A stretch of 64,000 nucleotides of DNA, from assembly GCA_029204225.1 (NCBI GenBank), contig MU831886.1, positions 1 to 64,000 on the forward strand, in the 5' to 3' direction. A program made the position numbers and the translations under genes. Positions 12,101 to 24,100 of this stretch are shown here, piece after piece. Source of the DNA: Diphasiastrum complanatum (Eukaryota > Streptophyta > Lycopodiopsida > Lycopodiales > Lycopodiaceae). Below the pieces are notes generated by a model. The model searched no databases. It was not told the DNA's origin and worked only from the letters and a program-made list of their open reading frames with translations. How positions within the stretch are numbered: the stretch's first letter is position 1; each line of letters opens with the position of its first letter.

Positions 12101-15100
12101 TCAGCAGTGGAGAAAGTAGCTAGATTGCTCAGAACTTCTAAAAGTTCTCAGAAAGAAATAGAGGAGGAGACTCGCTGTAGGAACAGTCTCCTACTGAGGA
12201 AATCTTGGTGGATCTACTTGCTGGTCAGAGAGAAATTAGTCGAAATTTCTAGAGCAGGTCCAGCGCTGCAAATTTAGTCTTCATCTCTGATTTTTGCCAT
12301 CAGATTCAGGGAATCAGAGTGGATTTTTGAGGAGAAAGGGTGGTGCTGATCCATCGCTGAGGGATCAGAAATCTACCTCTGAAATTTCAGAGAAATCCAA
12401 GGAAATTTGAAGGGTTTTCAAACAAATTTTCTTAGCAGGGCCAGCGCTGGACAGGGTGATGAAAAATTCGTTTTTCATCACTGTTTTTGAGGATTTTTCA
12501 GTAGTTTGAACATCAAACTAGATTGCCACAGACCAGCGACCTACCGCTTGAGTTCAGATCAGAGATTCAAGCAAAGATTGGGCCTTAAATTTCAGAAAAC
12601 TGCGCCAGACAGAGGGCTGTCCAGCCAGCGAGGGTAGAGAGACACCAAAATCAGAAATTGAAATACTTTTTGGGTCTCAAATAAGAAGCAAACGAGCCAG
12701 TTGGGTTGCAATCAGACCAGCGAGCTACTATCCTCAAAGAACCGGGAAATTTGGCACCGTTTTGAAGCTTCAAACTGGCATTATCCGGGATAGTAGGTCT
12801 GAAATCTTGGGGAAAAAAGGCTGAAAGGGTTCCTCTTCATTCTTTCTTTGGAAGTACAGTCCTCAGAAATAGCTAAGTCATCTTTCCCTTCCCTTGTACA
12901 GTTGTGAATTAGTCTTTTAGACTTTTTTCCTTCAGAAGTTAAGGTAACTCTCTTTCAGTTCCGAAGATGACCACTCCTCAGGGACCTGATCAACCCCAGG
13001 AGAGAGGCTTCGACGAACTTGAAACAGAAGCCTTGGCTTACAAAAAAGGGAAGGAACCCATGGAAGTGGAAGAACAGGAACAGTTCGCCGAAGAACTCGA
13101 CGAACTGGTTACCAAGGAGCAGTTTCTCCAATTGGTAACAGAAGTGGATGAACTGAAGTTGGCATTAGCCAATTTCAAGTCCAGTGTGGACGACTCATTC
13201 GCTGAACTCAAAAACTTGATTTGAGTTCTGCGAAAGGAAGCCTTCCCTCCACTTCTCAGTTATCCCCTTCTCCACTTCCATCAGTTTCGGGTGAGACTTT
13301 ACGTTCTCACCCCAGTGTTTTTAAAGATTTGAAACCTCCTACTTTTAATGGGGAAGAGAAGGATAGAAATGCAGATATTCTACAAACCTTCCTCAGCAAA
13401 TGGAAGAACATTCATGCTCTTAAACGGACCCTTGACCATTTGCAAGCAATTGAGGCCAGTCTTTTCTTAGGGCCTATGGCCTATAAGTGGTGGTTAAATC
13501 TCCAAGAGACTGGGCAGACTCCCCGGTCATGGAAAGCTTTTGAAGAAGCTTTCCTAAGAGAATTTCTACCAGAAAATGAACTGGATAGAGCCTGGGAAGC
13601 CTGGGAAAGAACAGTAATGGATAAATCCCTCATCCAATATATCTCGCAGTATTGAGAAGCCATTTTAAAGATTAAAAATATGGATGACTATTAGAAAATT
13701 AGGGGATTTGTCCGTGACCTCAAAGATGAATATAAAGTAGAGGTCCAGAGAAACTCGCCTACTACCCTTGAGCAAGCTCTCAGATATGCTCAAATCTATG
13801 ATGATTCAGTAGGTAGGAAGAGGGCGAGACAGCAACCACTTTCTGAGCAGCCTCCTCAGAAAGACTTTCAATTTAAAAAGAAATTTTTAAAAAGGAGGGG
13901 TCTATGCGTCTTTGCGTAGATTACAGAGCCCTCAATAAAGTCACAATTAAGAATAAATACCCTATGCCTCGGGCAGACGAGTTGTTTGACCAACTCGACG
14001 GGGCTAAGTTTTTCAGCAAAATAGACCTTAGATCGGGATATCATCAAGTTCGTATAAATCGGAAGATGTCTCAAAAACAGCTTTTAGGACTCGTCACGGT
14101 CATTATGAGTTTAAGGTGATGCCATTTGGGCTCACAAATGCTCCAGCTACCTTTATGACCTTGATGAACAGTGTCCTCAGACCATACTTGGGTAAGTTTG
14201 TAGTCGTATTTTTAGATGACATCCTCGTTCACAGCAAAACGAGGAAGGAGCATCTAAAACACCTCAGAAAGGTGTTTCGACTGCTCAGAAAGCATAAGCT
14301 CTATGCTAAACAATCCAAGTGTGAATTCTTCGTTGAAGAAGTAGCATATTTGGGTCACATTATCTCTTCAGATGGGATTAAGATGGACCCAAATAAGGTT
14401 AAAGCCATACTCAGTTGGCTGAGACCTCAGAATATTTTGGAACTTCAGATCTTTCTTGGTCTGGCGGGATATTACAGACGATTTGTCAAGGAATATGCTT
14501 AGATAGCAGTTCCTATGACAAATCTCCTTAAGGGGAAGGGAAAGGAGTTCATTTGGGAGTCCGCACAGCAGGAGAGCTTTGATGCTCTCAAAACAGCCTT
14601 AGCTACAGCACCAGTTTTAAAAGTCGTCGACCCCAATCAGCCATTTGTGGTCAAAACAGATGCTAGCGACTTTGCAGTAGGTGCTGTGCTAACTCAGGGT
14701 GAACGACCAGTTGCGTTCGAGAGTAAAAAACTCGAGCCAGCTCAGACTAGGTACAGTGCCTATGAAAAGGAACTCTTTTCTATAGTCCATGCCCTTAAGA
14801 CTTGGAGGCATTATTTGTATGGTGCGAACTTTGAGGTCCTGACAGACCATGAGAGTCTCAGATACCTTTGCAATCAACCTGAGCTTAGAGGTCGGAAAGC
14901 TCGTTGGGCAGAGTTGATGCAAGAGTTTGACATGTCTATCAGATATAGACGTGGAAAATTCAATACGGTAGCAGATGCCCTTAGCAGAATGCCTATGATA
15001 AACGAGCTGAGTTTTACTCAGATTCGTAATGAGTTACTCGAGTCCTTGAGAGGGAAATGCCAGTATGATGCATCCTTCTCTACTATCTGGAACTCAGTGC

Positions 15101-18100
15101 AGAACAGACAGTTACAGACTCCAGAACCAGTTCCCGGGGCTGGTGCCAGTTCATCCAAGAATACGGCAGCTTCCGTTGAGGATGATGATGAGTCCGAGTA
15201 TACGTCGTCAGATGACGTTGAGGATTCTGAGCCTGTATTACCCAAGCAAACCCCAGTGGTTGAGGGTCAGTTGACTCAAGGATTCAAATGGAAACAGTTT
15301 TCCATTCAGGATGAGTACTTGCTCTATAGAGATAGAGTATGTGTCCCCAATTCAGAGGATTATAGGCAGCAGGTCCTATATGAATGTCATGACAATCCTA
15401 GTGTGGGACACCCAGGCATACAGAAGACCTATGAGCTTCTTCGTAGGCAATTTTTCTGGCTCAGTATGAAAAAGGACGTCCACCAGTATGTAACCAGTTG
15501 CCAGAAATGTCAAATAAACAAAGTAGAGCGTTTAAAGGCAGGAGGGTTGTTGCATCCCTTAGAAATACCAGCTGGTAAATGGGAGAGTATCTCCATGGAT
15601 TTTATAGTAGGCCTGCCTAAAACCCAAAAGGGTAATGACGCTATATGGGTCACAGTTGACCGTCTGACCAAAATGGCTCATTTCATTCCGACCAAAACAA
15701 CCGTTAGAGCTCCAGAGTTAGCGAGGTTGTTTGTAGACGGGCTATTTAAATTATACGGTCTACCTTCCGGCATAGTCAGCGACTGGGACAATAAGTTTAC
15801 TGGAAATTTTTGGAGGGCAGTATTCCATCATCTCCATACTAAACTTAATATGAGTACCACCGACCATCCACAGACGGACGGTCAAACAGAAAGGGTAAAT
15901 CAAGTGCTGGAGGATATGCTTCGTGCATACGTCAGCAAGAAGCAGACTAATTGGGAGGAGTATCTCTCGATATTAGAGTTTGCTTACAATAGTACCAAAC
16001 ATTCAGCTACGGGATACAGCCCATTTATGCTGATGTACTTTTTTCAGCCACGCTCACCCACAGCTGTAGGGTTTAAACAAGAAAAAGTTGAAGCAGCTAG
16101 AAACTTTTTAGAGGACCTAAACCAGATGATAGAACATGCTAAGCGTAGCATTAGGCAGTCCCAGGATCGAGCCAGGCATTATGCAGATCCACACAGACGG
16201 GATGTGCAGTTCTCCACTGGTGAGAAAGTCTACTTGAGATTCCCAGTTGACTCTAAAACCCTCAAATCAGGAGTGTGTGCTAAGTTGTCTCCAAGGTATT
16301 GTGGTCCCTTTACCATCAGTAGGAGACTAGGCGAGGTCACCTATGAACTAGAACTCCCACACAACAGTAAGGTTTTTCCAGTCTTTCATGTAAGTCAGTT
16401 ACGAAAAGCCTTAACCAGATTAGACAATCTCGTAGGGGACAGTGTTCTAGTTCTCCCATTGGATCCTCAACAACCTCCACATGAACCAGAGGAGATTCTT
16501 GATAGTAGAGAGACGCAGACTCGTCATACTCTATACCGAGAATATCTGGTTAAGTGGAATGATCAACTTGTTGAGAATGCCACTTGGGAAAGAGGCAGCG
16601 TCCTTCGCAAGATTTTTCCAGATCTTGTCTTAGAGGACCAAGACGGTTCTTAAGGGGGAGGGAGTGTTACGAGCTCGTAACCAGTGCCGAACCCTAGAGA
16701 ACACAGATAGGTTAGATACCACAGTCAGGGTCGTGTCCAGCGTACATGACCAACAGGGCAAGACAGTGTGAGTAGTGTGCCCCAGCACGGTCCATAGCCA
16801 TGGCGGGCCTAACACAGCCTAGGGACCCTGTCAGTAGGATAGGGCCCCCAGTTGGGTCCCGACGTGCAGTCGGCCACGTCAGTGCCACGTGGCCGACACT
16901 TGGCAGTAGCATGCTACCAGTCCTCACACTGGGCTAGGAGGGGCTTACTCTATATCAGGGAGTAGGCAAGGTTGGGTGGATCAGTTAGTGTTTGCCCTAC
17001 TGTGGTGTTAGGATCTATTACAGAAGCTATCTTCTTCCCCTTTTGGTAGCAGAAAATCATCAAGCTGCTGATTTTTGCAGGAGAGGAATCTGTTCATCTT
17101 CTTATAGCTTTTTTGCAGGAAATTGCAGGGCACCTTCACCTATTTGAGAGCTAGCAGTAGGGCGCCCATGCTCAAACCAATTGCATGTGATCTTGACTCA
17201 ATTGCATGCTGAAAAATTTCAGATTTACTTCTTAAATGAAGATACATGTGTTTTGGACACATTTCTTGCTGAAATTTCCCCGTTGGTGAGCTTGGAGTAG
17301 GGCGCTACCATCAGCTCTATATGCACATAGTGTGCACTCTTTTCAGCACAAATTTCTGGTTTTGGTTTTGGCTTCATTCGAAGTCTATCTATTTGTGAGC
17401 ATTCTGTTGTTTTGTGCAGAAATCAGCCACTATTTCATTACTTGTTGAGCAAATTGCATGTGGGGTATTGCAATCTTTTGTGCTCATAATTTGAGCTTTG
17501 AGGTTGCTGCCCTTTGAGTAGATTTTGACGTGGAAAGTCTATTTCCTATCTACTACAAGCTGATTTTTCTGTTATGACTAAAGAATCGGAGTCTATTGGT
17601 TCTTTATTTAATGAAGATAGGGTGCTACATGATAAAGAACCTTCTAATTGCTAAAGGTTTGTGGGAAGTAGTTAATGGTGACGAAGAGAGGCCGCCTAGC
17701 TTGGCACCTATTACACCATCTAAAACAACTACTTCTTTATCTGGAGGTGTCTTTCGATGAGCAAAAAAAGTGGGATCGACGAGATGCACAAGCACATTCC
17801 GTCATTGCATTATCAGTGAAGAGATCTATCCTTCCTCATATTAGATCATTCAAGACTTCCAAAAGTGCTTAGGAGACTCTTGCCAAGGTGTTTCAAGTAC
17901 AGAATGCGGCAAAAGTAGTATATCTTCGAAATCAACTTTCTATCTTGAAGATGCAAGAAGGTGATTTGCTTACAAACCACTTGACGAAGATCAAGGATCT
18001 TCGAGAGGAGCTTCTTAGTATTGATGGGGTGATTGAGAACTCACAATTTGTATCTATTACTCTCAACTCTCTTCCTAATTCTTACCTTCCATTTGTGTCA

Positions 18101-21100
18101 TCATTGAGCATTTCTCTTAGGGGACAGCAAATCTCCTTCGACGAACTTGTTGCCTTACTTCTTCAAGAAGAGCAAACAAGGATCAACTTTGGTGAACAAG
18201 AAGATCAAGCTTTCTTTGCAAAAGGCCAAGGCAAGTGGAAAGGGAAGCCTTCTTTCAAAACTTCCAAAGATGATCAAAAATCTAAGGAAGCTCAAGATCA
18301 AGGCTCCAAGAAGAAGGGTAAGTGCCACTATTGCAAGAAGTTTGGGCATCACATCAAAGTAGGAAGAGGCTTGCAAAGGAAAAAGAGAAAGGTAACGAAT
18401 CAAGTACCGTAATAATTACTTTGGAACAACAATTTGGAAAGGAGGATAATCTTTTCAATAATGATTATGCTTTTGTCACTAATAATCTCATCTCTCCTCA
18501 AGACGAGATTTCTGCCACTTCAAATCTTGTTGGTTTTTAAGTAGAAAACAGCTCATCTTCAGCTTTACAAGTTGCTGTTTTTTCATCTATGCCATATGAC
18601 TTATCACAAACAAGTCTTCACAAAGCTTCTAAAAGTGCACCATGGAAGCAAAGTTCAAGGTGTTGATAACACCTCTTATCCTATTAAAGATATTGGAGTG
18701 ATCCCCATTATCTTACCCAATGGTGAGGAGAAGTACATTCGTAATGTAGTTTATGTTCCAGAAATAAAAAAGAATCTCATTTTGGTCTCTACAATTATGA
18801 ACCAAGGATTGGTTGTGGAATTCAAAGAAGACAAATGTCTTATCAAAGACCCAAAGAGATCTCTTATGATCATTGCTTCGGGAACATTACGTGGTGGATT
18901 GTTCCTTATGGATACCTATGAGCGAAGAGCTTCATCATGTTTTTGTCTTGTTGCATCAAGTTCACATTCTTTGGAGTTGGCTGAATTATGGCATGCTAGG
19001 TTTGGACATCTCAACTTTGCTAGCTTGAAGATGTTGAAGAGATTCAATATGGCTGAAGACATTCCTAATATTGAGCATCCCGAAGGACATGTATGCGAAG
19101 GATGCATACTTGGAAAATTTCAAAGGCAAGCTTTTCCAATTGATGGAACTATTAGAGTTGATGGCAAATTTGATTTGGTTCATAGTGATGTATGTGGTCC
19201 AATGAGGACCGAATCCATTGGAAGGTGTAAGTACTTTGTTACTTTTATTGATGACCTGTCAAGATTTACATGGATTTATCCTATGAAGGCAAAATCTGAA
19301 GTTTTTCAACGCTTTAAGGATTTTCTAGCAATGATAGAAAACCAGTTTGGGCACTCTTTGAAGATCTTACGTACCGACCGAGGAGGGGAATATATAAAGA
19401 ATACGTTCGGTACTTATCTTCAAAGCAAAGGTATCCATCATCAAATGACAACCCCTTACACACCTCAACAAAATGGTGTTGCTGAAAGAAAGAATCGCAC
19501 TATTATGGAGATGGCTCGATGCATGCTCAAGGCAAAGGGCCTACCTCATAAGTTTTGGGCTGAAGCGGTTATAACGGCGGCTTACATTAGTAATCGGTGT
19601 CCTACTAAAGCCTTGAAGGTATTAACTCCTTATGAAGTTTGGTATGGTAAGAAGCCTATTGTTTCTCACTTACGCATCCTTGGTTGCACGGCTTATGCTT
19701 TCATTCCCGATAAGCTGAGGACTAAGCTTGATGATAAAGGAGTTAAATGCATATTTGTTGGCTATAGTAGCGAAAGCAAGGGCTATAGGTTGTTGAATAT
19801 GGATACTAATAAAATCATAGTGAGTCGTGATGTTCATTTTGATGAAAAGACCTCCTATGATATTGCGACCACTCATGTCATGAAAGGGGACTTCCCCCAT
19901 GATGCATATCTTGAAATATTTCCAGATTTGGTTTTGCCATCTAATCATGAAGATAAGGGACTGCCATCAACTTCTAGTGGACAGCCCACTACTTCTTCAA
20001 TTTTGTAGCCCATAGTTCATCAAGAAGAACCTATTTATGGTGAAGAGTAGCCTATTGAAAACATTGGACAGCAAGGTCCAAGTTCGAAAAACATTGGACA
20101 GCAAGGTCCAAGTTCGAAACACTTTGGACAACAAAGTGTTGACAAAGGTAAGGCTGTTGGACAGCCCAAACCAGTCCCTAAATGGTTGTTGCAGACTTTG
20201 CAGGACAGCAAAGTGGATCATTTCTATGAAGGGAAGACTTGTGCCTCTACTAAATCAGTTGAATTTGCTGATTTTTCTGATTTTGCTCTTATTTCTATTG
20301 AGGATGGTGCAGTAGAACCTGTTTTTTATGAGCAGGCCAGAGGAGTAAAATGTTGGGAGGATGCGATGCAAGAGGTGTACAACTCACTCATGAAGAACCA
20401 CACGTGGGTTCTTGTTGATCTTCCACACGGGGCTAGAATCTTCATCTCTCAACAACGATACATTGAGCAGATGTTGAAACAATCTTCTTTTTTCAAGTCA
20501 CCGCAAGTTGATGCATATGATGGATGCATTAGTGAAAAGTTTCATGCGAAACCTTTTCAATTTGATGTTTTAGCAAAGGCTGGAAAATTTGAGCACTCTT
20601 TGGAACCTTTTTGTACTAATCGAGGAGGAGTCAACATGTGTCAATTAGTACTTTTGTTCAAAGTGTTAAGAGAGCATTTGTTTGGAGAGAATTTTACATT
20701 ACTTGAAGAATTCTCTATGTCATCCCATGCCTCTTCGAGGGACAGCTTTGATGACGCCATCGTTGATGCATCTCTTGATAGTTTGCCAAATTTTTATGAT
20801 GAAGATGTTGGACAGCAGGTTCAGTCATCTTCTTTTGGTCATTTACAGCCTATTTTACATCATGAGCAGTCCATTATGCTTCGAGAACGGCCTGCGGAAG
20901 ATTATGGACAACATGGTCCATGCTGGGAATGTAGGAAATAGAAGCCTAAGGATCCAGGATCTTAACTATTCAATCACACAAAGCATTCTCAAAAGAAAGA
21001 GAGAGATGGCTAGAAACCCTCTTGTAGAAACTCGTGGACAGCCAAGGAGAATAGTTAGTATTGCTTACAAAAGTGTTTATAAAAATGGGATGCACACACA

Positions 21101-24100
21101 TATATAGTCCAAGATGACTATCTAACTTCATGACTATTGGCTATCAAACTACTTGACTATTGGCTGTCCAACTACTTGACTATTGACTATCCAACTTTCT
21201 ATAAGTTACATAGAAAGAATAAGGTACCTCCAATATGTCAAGTTGGGGTACTTAATGTCACAATTAGGCCTAGTGGACCCATGAGTCCCTACCAAGTTAA
21301 TTTCATACTAACTTAGCTAACTCTAAGATTAGAAGGCCTAATATAATAAATGACCATGGTTACACAACTCTCGACCTTTTGGGTCAAAGTAACCTATGGT
21401 AATGTAAGCAATTCCATTTACATTCCAACAAGGAACACTTTGGGAAGCAAAGTGTTGAACAATCCATAACAGTTCCTTGTCACCTATTGGAGACTTTGCA
21501 GGACAACAAAGAAATGTCTTACTATGAAGGAAAGGCACATGCCTCTTTAAGATCAGTACCTCTTGCTGATTTTTTTGGTTCTACACTTACTCTTCATCAC
21601 GATGTTGGTACATCGCCTATTCTATGTGAGCAAGTCATTGATGGTAAGGTTCGGGAGGATGTGATGCCAAAAGAGTTTGGTATTTTTTTTTATTGTCCTT
21701 ATGGTAAGAAGTATTTTCGAATGATGTGGGAGCCTATGATGGAGTACAAGTCCATATTTCAACTTATTGCCGAATTTATGTTGGTTCCCTACTTCGGATG
21801 GAGCATGCAAATCCTCACCCTTCGACTTGATGCTTCATTATTACGCATTCTTTTCCTTTTATATGTTGGACATGATTGGGGATGAGATTTCGACTACTTC
21901 GGTGCGAAGTTTATTTGGCAACATGAAGTTCGGATAGCAAGTTGCATTTTTCTCTTTCAAGAAGTTACTTCATGTTATGTTATGCATTTCCATTTAAGGA
22001 GGGTGTTGGAATGTAAATGGGATTGCTTACATTACCATAGGTTACTTTGACCCAAAAGGTCGAGAGTTGTGTAACCATGGTCATTTATTATATTAGGCCT
22101 TCTAAACTTAGAGTTAGCTAAGTTAGTATGAAATTAACTTGGTAGGGACTCATGGTCCACTAGGCCTAATTGTGACATTAAGTACCCCAACTTGACATAT
22201 TGGAGGTACCTTATTCTTTCTATGTAACTTATAGAAAGTTGGATAGTCAATAGTCAAGTAGTTGGAAAGCCAATGGTCAAGTAGTTGGATAGCCAATAGT
22301 CATGAAGTTAGATAGTCATCTGGGACTATATATATGTGTGCATCCCGTTTGTACGAGACACTTTTGTAAGCAATACTGACTATTCTCCTTGGCTGTCCAC
22401 GAGTTTCTACAAGAGGGTTTCTAGCCATCTCTCTCTTTCTTTTGAGAATGCTTTGTGTGATTGAATGGTTAAGATCCTGGATCCTTAGGCTTCTATTTCC
22501 TACATTCACTACCTATCAAGCCTCTTAGCAAAATATGTAATTTTCTCATCTTTCTAGACTTCTTACAGCAATGATCTTCAAATTTCTTTAAAGAACACTG
22601 GGGTTTTTCCCTCACCGACAATGTCATAACATAATATTGATACGAACATGACAGGCTCTTAAGGTCTACGGACATTGAGTCTAAATCTGGCGCGCTCTCA
22701 CATATAGCTCCAATTTGATCCCTGATGTCTTTATCTCTTGTAAGATACAAATTGTAATGGGCTCTCCTTCATGTTGAAGAGTAATGCCTATTTTACCCCT
22801 TTGGCTAAGCATTAGTTAAGTTGTAAGTTGTACATAACTCATGGGGCATGTTATTAAATAAATACATGAGACCCCCCCCCTTTTGTAAGTTGAGTAAATT
22901 AGTGCAAGTGTCCCACTTGGCCAAGTAGCTCACTCCTATGGTTGACACCTAGACCTTCTATGCATGTAAATGAGGTGCTTGCCTCACAAGGGATTTGGGG
23001 GACCCACGCCCTCCTCTCTCTCTCTCTAGCAATCCATTTCTTCTTCTAACTTTTGGTGTTGTGAGGTGCTTATGCAATTCTCCTTGTGTGTGATGTTTTC
23101 CATAGCCACGTTTCTCAAGCTTTCATAGTTGATCTAGTATTGAAGTTAAGATACTCCATAGCTGGGTCTTGCAATTCATCATGGTATCAGAGCAGGTTGT
23201 CTAGCCTATGAGTGTGTGAGTGAGAGAAACTTCAGTGCTCAGATTTTTGAGAAGATTCTCATCTTTTACAAGCACCTCAATCTTGAAAGAGGGAGCTTTT
23301 GATCTATAGGTGTCAGATCAGGTTGAGTCTTGCACTGTTGGAGAGCTATTGGCAAGGAGACTGGGATGATCTAAAAACTTTCTAAATCTGGCTAAGTTTT
23401 GGGGAGTCTTTCTGGAGGAGCTTACACAAAAGTAGGGCGCACTTTCTGTAGGGGCTTCTGGTTTCTGTTCCATTGGGGCCTAGTGCTTGTGCTAGTGAGG
23501 CCATACCAAGTGGCAAAGACAAAGTGGCTACATACCCTAGTTTGGGGTCAAACCCTTGTTGCTAGAAGTTTTTTATTTTTTTGATCTTTTTCAGGTTGAG
23601 CTTTTGTTTGAGCACAGATTATAGCATGGCTAGTCTTGGGGAGAGTTTGCTGGGTGAATCTAGCAAACTTGATGGCACAAACTACAGAAGTGTGGAAGTT
23701 CAAGATGGCCGACATCTTGATGGACAGGACTTGCTGGGAGTTGATGGCAGGTAGAGAGCCTGTACCAACACTAATCTTGAATTGAAGGACTACATAAACA
23801 TGAGACAAAAAGCTCATAGGATGATCAAATTTTTTGTCAAGGACAATATTATTCCTCACATTTGCAATGCAAAGGATGCAGTGGATGCTTGGACTATGCT
23901 GAAGTCTATGTTTGAAACAGTGGATTCAGCCAGGCTTGTGTATTTGCAAAACAGGTTACATACTCTTAAGATGGAAGCAGGTGCAACAATTGGTGATCAT
24001 ATCACTATGAAATCTTATTTTGAAGAAGCCTAAGGTTGATCACCTTAGAGTTTTTGGATGCTTATGCTTTGTCCATATTCCCTTGGAAACAAGGAAGAAG

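Larger units (their letters stand above)
11704..17022 (+). mobile_element. Chromovirus (Ty3/gypsy with chromodomain), young insertion
   Basis: 5.3 kb Ty3/gypsy element inserted in the leader of Copia-A. It has two 358-bp LTRs, a perfect 5-bp target duplication GAAGC (11699-11703 and 17023-17027), a tRNA-Met primer site and a purine tract. Parts in order: gag (about 12967-13870), RT (about 13900-14500, catalytic FLDD), RNase H (about 14515-15000), integrase with an HHCC zinc domain and MDFIVGLP (about 15380-16200), and a C-terminal chromodomain (about 16480-16640, with EEILDSRE and YLVKWND). The chromodomain places it in the chromoviruses. The LTRs differ at about 5 of 358 sites by eye (about 1.4%), so it is young. 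The coding region is nevertheless broken, with roughly four or five breaks. Confidence 0.93.
11109..22504 (+). mobile_element. Copia-A copy 1 (Ty1/copia, nested host of other elements)
   Basis: Ty1/copia element with LTRs of the form TGTTGGAATG...TTCCTACA. The 3' LTR is 22004-22504; the 5' LTR (11109-11639) is rearranged, its first 417 bp lying inverted. A tRNA-Met type primer site TGGTATCAGAGCC follows at 11640. Recognised parts: leader (to about 17570), gag (about 17575-18400), GAG-pre-integrase and integrase (about 18570-19900, with HxxxH/CxxC and DxxG motifs), a short stretch at the start of RT (about 20290-20420), then a purine tract at 21996-22003. The target duplication is TTCAC (22505-22509), its partner inverted at 11526-11530. 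The element is broken, with several breaks. It holds a chromovirus in its leader and an antisense solo LTR. Confidence 0.85.

Noticed and set aside
15018-15245. Minus-strand Ser-rich frame inside the chromovirus
   Set aside because: Shadow of the plus-strand pol frame.
20058-20140. CRISPR-like array
   Set aside because: The units are directly adjacent without spacers and lie in a plant retrotransposon.
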